Of a DNA stretch of 64,000 bases, positions 26,531 to 35,214 are shown piece after piece. The number at the start of each line of letters is the position of its first letter. The first letter of the stretch is position 1. The stretch comes from Streptomyces sp. RB17 (GTDB lineage Bacteria; Actinomycetota; Actinomycetes; Streptomycetales; Streptomycetaceae): contig NZ_WEGL01000002.1 of the NCBI RefSeq assembly GCF_009604455.1, positions 310,001 through 374,000 of the forward strand, written 5' to 3'. A model generated the notes under the pieces. The model was given only the letters and a program-made list of their open reading frames with translations. It was not told where the DNA came from and searched no databases. The position numbers were made by a program, and so were the translations under genes.

Positions 26531-27229
26531 GCAGGGCCGTGAGGCGTTCGCACACCTCGGCCACCCGCGCCGGCTCGGCGTGCGCGCACCACGGTGTCCG
26601 GCCCCATGCGAAGACCTCCCGCCAGCGGCGCGGACTGCGGCCCTGGCCGGCACCGGCGAACACGGTCTCCCCGGCGGGCCGTAGCCCCAGCCCGGCCGCA
26701 CGGGCCAGCACGCGGGCGCGGCCGTCGGGGACCCGGGGCCGGTGCCGTTCCCGCAAGGCGGCCGTGACCCGGGCGATGTCGCTGTCCGGCACGAAGTACC
26801 CCTTGTCCTTGTCGACCGCGGTGACGAGCACGCCGCCGGGTTCGAGCACCCGGGCCGCCTCGGCGAGTACGGCCGTGGGCTCGGGCAGCAGACGGAGCAG
26901 CCAGACGATCACCACCGCGTCCACGCTGCCCCTCGGCAGCGGCAGCCGGGCCGCGTCGCCCAGCACGACAGCGCCGGGCATGCGCCGGGCCGCCGGCCCC
27001 AGCATCCCCTCCCAACGGTCCACGCCCGGCACCGTCCGCCCCGCCCGCCGCAGCCTCCTGGTGACGATGCCGGTCCCGCACGCGACGTCCAGCACGGTGC
27101 CGGGCCGCGGCGGCAGCAGCGACTCCAGCGCGTCCGCAGCCGCGTGTGCCCGGGATTCCCGCCCCGGGACACGTCGTACTCCCGGGCTTCCTCGTCGTAG
27201 TCGATCACCGGTCCGTCGTCGCCGTACAT
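26460..27229 (-). pseudogene. class I SAM-dependent methyltransferase, frameshifted
   Basis: The N-terminus (MYGDDGPVIDYDEEAREYDV then SRGG) begins at ATG 27229 in one frame. The rest (RAHAAADALESLLPPRPGTV, then LDVACGTGIVTRRLRRAG, the SAM-binding motif, through DAVVIVWLLRLLPEP and the C-terminus LRKKGAP) lies in another. Adding one base in the CCCGGG run at about 27148-27154 restores a single reading frame of about 255 aa. Either it is a recent pseudogene or the base is missing by error. Target unknown. Confidence 0.75.
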
Positions 27230-27262
27230 CACCGCGTGCGGGGCGAGTTGCTGCCGGACCCC

Positions 27263-27291
27263 TTGACTCCACTGGTCCGGACCTTTAGCTT
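27263..27291 (+). promoter_or_regulatory. chitinase promoter overlapped by a DasR-like operator
   Basis: TTGACT (27263-27268) and TAGCTT (27286-27291) are spaced by 17 bp. The spacer contains ACTGGTCCGGACCTT (27271-27285), which matches the DasR element core TGGTCTAGACCA at 9 of 12 positions, including both half-sites TGGTC and GACC. DasR is the N-acetylglucosamine-responsive GntR repressor of chitin genes in Streptomyces. A bound repressor would block RNA polymerase directly. Confidence 0.75.
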
Positions 27292-27319
27292 CACGCCTTA
27301 AACAAAGCCTGCAGAGCAT

Positions 27320-27350
27320 CCCAACGCCCAATCTGCTCCAAGGCGTTGGG
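27320..27350 (+). other. stem-loop in the chitinase mRNA leader
   Basis: CCCAACGCC (27320-27328) and GGCGTTGGG (27342-27350) form a perfect 9-bp stem with a 13-nt loop, between the predicted start point (about 27298) and the ATG at 27384. It may stabilise the message or regulate it; no U-tract follows. Confidence 0.6.
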
Positions 27351-27383
27351 CTGCACCCCCCACGCGAAAGGCCGCCCCCGCAC

Positions 27384-28742
27384 ATGGCCAGACACCTCCC
27401 CGCCGCAGTCTCTGTCGGCGTCCTGGCGCTCTCCGCCGGACTGCTCACCGCTTCCCCCGCCCAGGCCGCCACCGGCGCCATCACCGGGCTCGCCGGCAAG
27501 TGTCTCGACGTCGCCGGGGCCAACTCGGCCGACGGCACGCCCGTCCAGCTCTACGACTGCAACGGCACGAACGCCCAGCAGTGGACGGTCGGCAGCGACG
27601 GCACGATCCGCGCACTCGGCAAGTGCCTTGACGTGACCGGCAATTCGACCGCCGACGGCGCCAAGGTGCAGCTGTGGTCCTGCACCGGCGGCGCGAACCA
27701 GAAGTGGACCGTCACCGCCGCCCACGACATCGTCAACCCGCAGGCCGACAAGTGCCTGGACGTCACCGACAACAACTCCGCCAACGGCACCCGGACACAG
27801 ATCTGGAGCTGCAGCGGCGGCGCCAACCAGAAGTGGAACGCGCCCGCGAGCGGGGGCGACGGCACCCCCTCCGCGCCGATGGCCGTCGCGCCGTACCTCT
27901 ACAACGGCTGGGGCAGCCCGCCGAATCCGGCCACCATCACCCAGGCCACCGGCGTGAAGTGGTTCACCCTCGCCTTCGTGCTCAGCAACGGCTCCTGCAA
28001 CCCGCAGTGGGACGGCAGCCGCCCGCTGACCGGCGGGGTCGACCAGCAGACGGTCAACACCGTGCGGGCGAACGGCGGTGACGTCATCCCGTCCTTCGGC
28101 GGCTACAGCGGCAACAAGCTGGAGAGCTCCTGCTCCAGCCCGAGCGAGCTGGCGGCGGCCTACCAGAAAGTCATCGATGCCTACGGCCTGAAGGCGATCG
28201 ACATCGACATCGAGGCCGACGCCTACAGCAGCGCGACCGTGCAGCAGCGCACCGTGGACGCGCTGAAGACCGTGAAGGCGAACAACCCGGGACTGAAGGT
28301 GTACATCACCCAGGGCACCGGGCAGAGCGGGCCCGACACCAGCCTCATCGACCGGGCCGCGTCCTCCGGGCTGACCGTGGACGCCTGGGCCATCATGCCG
28401 TTCGACTTCGGCGGCGCCGGACAGAACATGGGCAACCTCACCACGCAGGCCGCCGAGGGCCTGAAGAACGCGTTGAAGAACGCCTACCACTACAGCGACG
28501 ACCAGGCCTACCGGGACATGGGCATCTCGTCCATGAACGGCATCACCGACAACAACGAGACCGTCACGGTGAACGACTTCCGGACCATCCTGGCCTACGC
28601 CCAGGCGCACCACCTCGCCCGGCTCACCTTCTGGTCCGCCAACCGTGACCGGCCGTGCTCCGGCGGCCCCGCCGACAGCTGCTCCGGCGTCGCCCAGTCC
28701 GACTGGGACTACACCCGCGTCTTCGCCGCCTACACGGGCTGA
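27384..28742 (+). CDS. secreted GH18 chitinase with ricin-type lectin domain
   Basis: A 452-aa protein. Residues 1-29 are a signal peptide (hydrophobic LPAAVSVGVLALSAGLLTAS, then PAQA). Residues about 30-155 form a ricin-B lectin (CBM13) with repeated GKCLDVxG and QxW motifs (QQW, QKW, QKW). Residues about 165-452 are a GH18 chitinase-like catalytic domain with DIDIEAD, where Glu277 is the expected proton donor of the DxxDxDxE motif. The chitinase call is supported by the DasR-like site upstream. It is followed after 18 bp by a second lectin protein gene. Confidence 0.92.
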   Translation: MARHLPAAVSVGVLALSAGLLTASPAQAATGAITGLAGKCLDVAGANSADGTPVQLYDCNGTNAQQWTVGSDGTIRALGKCLDVTGNSTADGAKVQLWSCTGGANQKWTVTAAHDIVNPQADKCLDVTDNNSANGTRTQIWSCSGGANQKWNAPASGGDGTPSAPMAVAPYLYNGWGSPPNPATITQATGVKWFTLAFVLSNGSCNPQWDGSRPLTGGVDQQTVNTVRANGGDVIPSFGGYSGNKLESSCSSPSELAAAYQKVIDAYGLKAIDIDIEADAYSSATVQQRTVDALKTVKANNPGLKVYITQGTGQSGPDTSLIDRAASSGLTVDAWAIMPFDFGGAGQNMGNLTTQAAEGLKNALKNAYHYSDDQAYRDMGISSMNGITDNNETVTVNDFRTILAYAQAHHLARLTFWSANRDRPCSGGPADSCSGVAQSDWDYTRVFAAYTG

Positions 28743-28760
28743 GCCCCCGCAGGAGAACCC

Positions 28761-30974
28761 GTGCTTCCTCATCCACGTCGCAGACCGACAGCCGTTGCCC
28801 TTGTCGCCGCGGCCGCCGCCGCTCTGCTCACCGCCGCGCCGACACCCCTCGGCACCACCGCGTCCGCACACGCCGCCGCGGCGCAGACCGCCGCCCTGCC
28901 CACCGGCTTCGCGACCGTCATCAACGCCGCGAGCGGCAAGTGCCTGGACGCCAAGGCCGCCGCCACCGCCAACGGCACCGCCGTCCAGCAGTACGCCTGC
29001 AACGGCACCACGGCCCAGCAATGGAACTTCACCGACGCCGGCAACGGCTACGTCCACATCGACAACCGCAACAACACCAGCCAGGTTCTGGACGTCACCG
29101 ACGTCTCCACCGCCGACAACGCGCCCATCCAGCTGTGGAGTTACGGCGGCGGCGCCAACCAGCAGTGGCAGGCCGTGGACGGCGGCGGCGGCGCCTTCCA
29201 CTTCGTCGACAGGAACAGCGGCAAGTGCCTGGACGACCCGGGCGCCTCCACCGCCGACAGCGTGCAGTTCCAGCAGTACACCTGCAACGGCACCGCCGCC
29301 CAGCGCTTCCAGGTGGTCCCGGTGACCCAGTCGAGCAGCGACCCGGACCTCGGACCGAACGTCGTCGTCTTCGACCCGTCCATGTCGTCCACCACCATCC
29401 AGAGCAGACTGGACGCCGTCTTCAAGCAGCAGGAGACCAACCAGTTCGGCGCCCAGCGCTACGCCGTCCTCTTCAAGCCCGGTGCCTACAGCGCGGACGT
29501 CAACGTCGGGTTCTACACCCAGGTGCTCGGGCTCGGCCTGACCCCGGACGCGGTGTCGATCGACGGAGCCGTGCACGCCGAGGCCGACTGGTTCCAGGGC
29601 AACGCCACCCAGAACTTCTGGCGCGGCGCCGAGAACCTCTCCGTCAACCCCACGAGCGGCAGCGATCGTTGGGCCGTGTCGCAGGCCGCGCCGTACCGCC
29701 GGATGCATCTGCGCGGCAACCTCGCCCTCGACGACGGCGGCTGGTCCTCCGGCGGCTATCTCGCCGACAGCAAGGTCGACGGCCAGGTCAACTCCGGCAC
29801 GCAGCAGCAGTGGCTGACCCGCAACTCCCAGCTCGGCGGCTGGACCGGGTCCAATTGGAACATGGTGTTCGTCGGCAGCCAGGGCGTGCCCAACACCAGC
29901 TTCCCCAACCCGCCGTACACCACGGTCGCCCAGAGCCCGGTCACCCGGGAGAAGCCGTTCCTGTACGTCGACGATTCCGGGAACTACCAGGTGTTCGTGC
30001 CGTCCACACGCACCAGTGCGACGGCAACCAGCTGGGGGAGCGGCAGCCCGTCCGGCACCTCGCTGCCGCTCAGCCAGTTCTACGTCGTCAAGCCCGGTGC
30101 GACCGCCGCACAGATCAACGCGGCCCTCGCGGCAGGGCAGAACCTGCTCGTCACGCCCGGCGTCTACCACCTCGACCAGACCCTGAAGGTGACCCGCCCC
30201 GACACGGTCGTCCTCGGCCTCGGGCTCGCCACCTTCGTCCCGGACAACGGCATCACCGCGATGAGCGTCGCCGACGTCGACGGCGTCAACATCGCGGGTC
30301 TGCTCTTCGACGCCGGCACCACCAGCTCGAAGACGCTGGTCGAGGTCGGGCCGGCCGGCTCGACCGCCTCCCACGCGGCCGACCCGACCTCCCTGCACGA
30401 CGTCTACTTCCGCATCGGCGGCGCGGGCGTCGGCAAGGCGGTCACCAGCCTCGTCGTCAACAGCAAGAACGTCATCGGCGACCACATGTGGATCTGGCGC
30501 GCCGACCACGGCAGCGGCGTCGGCTGGACCAGCAACACCGCCGACACCGGACTCGTCGTCAACGGCGACGACGTGACCATGTACGGCCTGTTCGTGGAGC
30601 ACTTCCAGAAGTACCAGGTGCTCTGGAACGGCAACGGCGGCCGCACCTACTTCTTCCAGAACGAGATGCCGTACGACCCGCCCAGCCAGTCCGCCTGGAT
30701 GAACGGCTCCACGAAGGGCTACGCCGCCTACAAGGTCGCGGACTCGGTCACCAGCCACCAGGCGTACGGACTCGGCAGCTACTGCTACTTCAACGCCGAC
30801 CCGAGCGTCACCGCCGACCGCGCCATCGAGGTGCCGGACAACCCGAACGTCCGCTTCACCAGCATGGTCACCGTCTCCCTCGGCGGCACCGGCACCATCA
30901 GTCACGTCATCGACAACACCGGAGGGCCCTCGAACTCCTCGGCCAACGTCGCGGACCTGGTCCGCTACCCGTGA
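28761..30974 (+). CDS. secreted ricin-lectin protein with beta-helix (GH55-like) domain
   Basis: A 737-aa protein from GTG 28761 behind AGGAG. It has a signal peptide (about 1-40), a ricin-B lectin (about 45-195, GKCLD and QQW repeats), then a long right-handed beta-helix-type region (about 205-737) with segments such as VLFKPGAYSADVNVGFYTQV and LLVTPGVYHLDQTLKVTRPD. Such proteins are often mislabelled adenylyl cyclase in Streptomyces. The fold resembles GH55-type beta-1,3-glucanases, so a polysaccharide-degrading role beside the chitinase is likely. No catalytic residue is assigned. Confidence 0.85.
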   Translation: MLPHPRRRPTAVALVAAAAAALLTAAPTPLGTTASAHAAAAQTAALPTGFATVINAASGKCLDAKAAATANGTAVQQYACNGTTAQQWNFTDAGNGYVHIDNRNNTSQVLDVTDVSTADNAPIQLWSYGGGANQQWQAVDGGGGAFHFVDRNSGKCLDDPGASTADSVQFQQYTCNGTAAQRFQVVPVTQSSSDPDLGPNVVVFDPSMSSTTIQSRLDAVFKQQETNQFGAQRYAVLFKPGAYSADVNVGFYTQVLGLGLTPDAVSIDGAVHAEADWFQGNATQNFWRGAENLSVNPTSGSDRWAVSQAAPYRRMHLRGNLALDDGGWSSGGYLADSKVDGQVNSGTQQQWLTRNSQLGGWTGSNWNMVFVGSQGVPNTSFPNPPYTTVAQSPVTREKPFLYVDDSGNYQVFVPSTRTSATATSWGSGSPSGTSLPLSQFYVVKPGATAAQINAALAAGQNLLVTPGVYHLDQTLKVTRPDTVVLGLGLATFVPDNGITAMSVADVDGVNIAGLLFDAGTTSSKTLVEVGPAGSTASHAADPTSLHDVYFRIGGAGVGKAVTSLVVNSKNVIGDHMWIWRADHGSGVGWTSNTADTGLVVNGDDVTMYGLFVEHFQKYQVLWNGNGGRTYFFQNEMPYDPPSQSAWMNGSTKGYAAYKVADSVTSHQAYGLGSYCYFNADPSVTADRAIEVPDNPNVRFTSMVTVSLGGTGTISHVIDNTGGPSNSSANVADLVRYP

Positions 30975-31067
30975 GCGAAGGGTGTGGCCCCACGGACGTG
31001 TGAGGCGCCGCAGCGTGGATACGCGGTCTGGACGGACTCAGGGCCCGTCCGGAAGGCCACCCCTGCC

Positions 31068-31603
31068 ATGACCAGCGAAAACCAGCTCCCTGCCGCATCG
31101 GAGATCACTCTCCGTGTCAACGGCAAGCCCCACACCCTGCACGTCGACCACCGGCGTGTCCTGCTGGACCTGCTCCGCGAGGATCTGGGCCTCACCGGGT
31201 CGAAGAAGGGCTGCGACCACGGCCAGTGCGGTGCCTGCACCGTGCTGGCCGACGGCCGCCGCGTCAACAGCTGCCTGCTGCTCGCGGTCGCCCTCGACGG
31301 CAGCGAGATCACCACCATCGAGGGCCTGGGCGGGGACGGCGAGGAGCCGCACCCGCTGCAGCGGGCCTTCCTCGACCGCGACGCCTACCAGTGCGGGTAC
31401 TGCACCCCGGGGCAGATCTGCTCCGCCGTCGGCATGCTCGCCGAGGCCGCCGCCGGCCACCCCTCCCACGTCACCGACCCCGCGGCCCCCTCCGGCCGGC
31501 CCGTACCGCTGGACCGGTCCGAGATCCGCGAGCGGCTGAGCGGCAACCTGTGCCGCTGCGGCGCCTATCCGCGCATCATCGAGGCGGTGGAGGACGTGAT
31601 CCG

Positions 31604-31607
<4 letters not shown>
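31068..31607 (+). CDS. molybdenum hydroxylase [2Fe-2S] subunit (PaoA/YagT-like)
   Basis: A 179-aa protein from ATG 31068. The plant-type [2Fe-2S] domain has CDHGQCGACTVL (about 48-59) with the fourth Cys in NSCLLLA. The second, helical [2Fe-2S] domain has CGYCTPGQI and CRCGAY. It carries electrons from the molybdenum centre to FAD in xanthine-dehydrogenase-type enzymes. No Tat signal is visible, unlike E. coli PaoA, so the enzyme is probably cytosolic. It overlaps the next gene by GTGA. Confidence 0.95.
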
Positions 31608-32599
<992 letters not shown>

Positions 32600-32637
32600 G
32601 CCGGCAACAGGAGGAGCGAGCAGAGCAGGAGGAACCC

Positions 32638-35214
32638 ATGACCGGCAACTCCCCGGGCACTCCGGCAGAACAAGGGCCGCCGGCCACCGGTAGCGCCTTG
32701 GGCACCGGTGAAGAGCGCTGTGATGCACGGAGCACGGTCTCCGGCACCGTCACCGGAACGTCCGGTGGGCGTGGGCGAGGAGGTTCGTCGGCGCCCGTGA
32801 GTGGCTTGGGCACTCGTGAAGAGCGCTGTGACGCGGGGAGCGCGGTGTCCGGCACCGTGACCGGGACGTCCGGTGGGCGTGGGCGAGGAGGTTCGTCGGC
32901 GCCCGTGAGTGGCTTGGGCACTCGTGGAGAGCGCTGTGACGCGGGGAGCGCGGTGTCCGGCACCGTCACCGGGACGTCCGGCGGACGCGGGCGGGGAGGT
33001 TCGTCGGCGCCCGGGAGTGCCCTGAGCGTTCCCGAAGAGCGCCGCGCTGCACGCGACACGGCCGCCGCCACCCCCACCGGGACTTCTCGCGGGCGTCGGC
33101 CGGACGGGCACCCCGGCGGCGCTCTCGGCGCGCCCGTCGAGCGGCGGGAAGGGCGGCAGAAGGTCACCGGTGCCGCCCGTTACGCCGCCGAGTACGGCCT
33201 GACCGGCCGGGCCCACGCATGGCCCGTGCCGGCCGCGGTCGCGCGCGGTCGGGTCACCGCCGTCGACACCTCGGCCGCCCTCGCCCTGCCCGGCGTCCTC
33301 GCCGTCCTCACCCCCGACGACGCCCCGCACCTCGCCACGCCCGAGGACGCCACGCTCGCCGTCCTGCAGGGCCCGCAGGTGCCGCACCGGGGCTGGTGCG
33401 TGGCCCTGGCCGTCGCCGACACCCTGGAGACCGCCCGCGCCGCCGCCCGGGCGGTACGCGTCACCTACACGGCCGAACCCCACGACGCCGATCTGGACCC
33501 CGGGCACCCGGACGCCTACGAGCCGGAACAGACCAACGCCGGCTTTCCGGGCCGCGTGGAGCACGGCGACCCGGAGGCCGCCTACGCCGCGGCCGAGGTC
33601 CGCGTCGACGCCACCTACCGCGTGCCGCCGCTGCACAATCACCCCATGGAGCCGCACACCAGCACGGCCCACTGGGACGGGGACCGGCTCACCGTGTACA
33701 CCTCCAGCCAGGGCGGTACGACCGTGCGGGAGGTTCTCGCCCAGTTGTTCGCGCTGCCCGAGGACCGGATCACCGTCGTCACCGAGCACGTCGGCGGCGG
33801 CTTCGGCTCCAAGGGCACCCCGCGCCCCGACGTCGTCCTCGCCGCCATGGCCGCCCTGCACACCGGCCGTCCCGTCACCCTCGCCTACCCCCGCCGCTAC
33901 CTGCCCACCACCGTCGGCCACCGCGCCCCCACCGCGCAGCGCCTGCGCCTCGGCGCGCACGCGGACGGCCGGCTCACCGCCGTACTGCACGAGGTGACCA
34001 CCCACACCTCCCGGGTGAAGGAGTTCGTCGAGCAGGCCGCGGTGCCGTCCCGCATCATGTACGCCGCCCCGGCCCTGCTCAGCTCCCACCGGGTGGTCCC
34101 GCTCGACGTGCCCAGCCCGTCCTGGATGCGCGCCCCCGGCGAGGCGCCCGGCATGTACGCCCTGGAGTCCGCCATGGACGAACTCGCCGACGCCCTCGGC
34201 ATGGACCCGGTGGAGCTGCGCGTCCGCAACGAACCCGAACGGGAGCCGGACAGCGGCAAACCGTTCAGCAGCCGGCACCTCGTGGAGTGCCTGCGCGACG
34301 GCGCCCGCCGCTTCGGCTGGGACGGGCGTGATCCACGTCCGGGCGTGCGCCGCGAGGGTCCGCTGCTCCTCGGCACCGGCGTGGCCGCGGCCACCTACCC
34401 GGCCGCCGCCGTCCCAGCCACCGCGAGCGCCCGCGCCCTGCCCGACGGCACCTTCGTCGTCCGGATCAACGCGACCGACATCGGCACCGGGGCCCGTACG
34501 GTCCTCGCCCAGATCGCCGCCGACGCCCTCGGCGTGCCCCTCGACCGGGTCCGCACCGAGATCGGGCACAGCGACCTGCCGTCGGCCTGGCTGGCCGGCG
34601 GCTCCATGGGTACCGCCTCCTGGGGCTGGGCCGTGCACGACGCGTGCGCCGCGCTCGCCTCCCGGCTCGCCGCACACACCGGCCCGCTGCCCGCCGACGG
34701 CATCGAGACGCACGCCGACACCGCCGGACAGGCCGACGCCGACAGCTCCTACGCCCGGCACGCCTTCGGTGCCCACTTCGCCGAGGTCGCCGTCGACACC
34801 GTCACCGGCGAGACCCGGGTACGGCGGCTGCTCGGGATCTTCGCCGCCGGGCGGATCCTCAACTCCCGCACCGCGCGCTCCCAGTTCACCGGCGGCATGA
34901 CCATGGGTCTCGGCATGGCACTCACCGAACACAGCACCCTGGACCGCGCGTTCGGCGACTTCACCGAGGCCGACCTCGCCTCCTACCACGTGCCCGCGCA
35001 CGCGGACGTGCCTGCCGTCGAGGCCGACTGGATCGACGAGAACGACCCGCACCTCAACCCCATGGGCAGCAAGGGCATCGGCGAGATCGGCATCGTCGGC
35101 ACCGCCGCCGCCATCGGCAACGCCGTCCACCACGCCACCGGCGTCCGCTTGCGCGAACTGCCCCTCACGCCCGACCGGGTCCTCACCGGCCTGCTGTCCG
35201 AGGGACCACCGTGA
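32638..35214 (+). CDS. molybdenum hydroxylase large subunit (PaoC-like) with repetitive N-terminus
   Basis: An 858-aa protein with ATG 32638 behind AGGAGG. Residues 1-150 are a Gly/Ser/Thr-rich tandem repeat. The enzyme proper starts near residue 160 (VERREGRQKVTGAARYAAEY) and is about 700 aa, close to PaoC. Molybdopterin-binding segments include HVGGGFGSKGTPRPDVVLAA. The catalytic glutamate is in MGSKGIGEIG near residue 817. Together with the two genes upstream it forms a complete three-subunit oxidoreductase. The N-terminal array seems to be an added, probably disordered, segment. Confidence 0.93.
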   Translation: MTGNSPGTPAEQGPPATGSALGTGEERCDARSTVSGTVTGTSGGRGRGGSSAPVSGLGTREERCDAGSAVSGTVTGTSGGRGRGGSSAPVSGLGTRGERCDAGSAVSGTVTGTSGGRGRGGSSAPGSALSVPEERRAARDTAAATPTGTSRGRRPDGHPGGALGAPVERREGRQKVTGAARYAAEYGLTGRAHAWPVPAAVARGRVTAVDTSAALALPGVLAVLTPDDAPHLATPEDATLAVLQGPQVPHRGWCVALAVADTLETARAAARAVRVTYTAEPHDADLDPGHPDAYEPEQTNAGFPGRVEHGDPEAAYAAAEVRVDATYRVPPLHNHPMEPHTSTAHWDGDRLTVYTSSQGGTTVREVLAQLFALPEDRITVVTEHVGGGFGSKGTPRPDVVLAAMAALHTGRPVTLAYPRRYLPTTVGHRAPTAQRLRLGAHADGRLTAVLHEVTTHTSRVKEFVEQAAVPSRIMYAAPALLSSHRVVPLDVPSPSWMRAPGEAPGMYALESAMDELADALGMDPVELRVRNEPEREPDSGKPFSSRHLVECLRDGARRFGWDGRDPRPGVRREGPLLLGTGVAAATYPAAAVPATASARALPDGTFVVRINATDIGTGARTVLAQIAADALGVPLDRVRTEIGHSDLPSAWLAGGSMGTASWGWAVHDACAALASRLAAHTGPLPADGIETHADTAGQADADSSYARHAFGAHFAEVAVDTVTGETRVRRLLGIFAAGRILNSRTARSQFTGGMTMGLGMALTEHSTLDRAFGDFTEADLASYHVPAHADVPAVEADWIDENDPHLNPMGSKGIGEIGIVGTAAAIGNAVHHATGVRLRELPLTPDRVLTGLLSEGPP
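32701..33050 (+). repeat. 108-bp in-frame tandem array
   Basis: The marker gagcgctgtg (degenerate in the last copy) starts at 32713, 32821, 32929 and 33037, exactly 108 bp apart (36 codons). The unit encodes ERCDAGSAVSGTVTGTSGGR and then GRGGSSAPVSGLGTR. It extends the N-terminus of the large molybdenum subunit. Confidence 0.92.

Noticed and set aside
22888..27081. Open frame of about 1400 codons on the minus strand
   Set aside because: Only its last 324 codons (UPF0104-like protein) are protein-like. The rest is antisense to the ABC exporter and repeat-derived.
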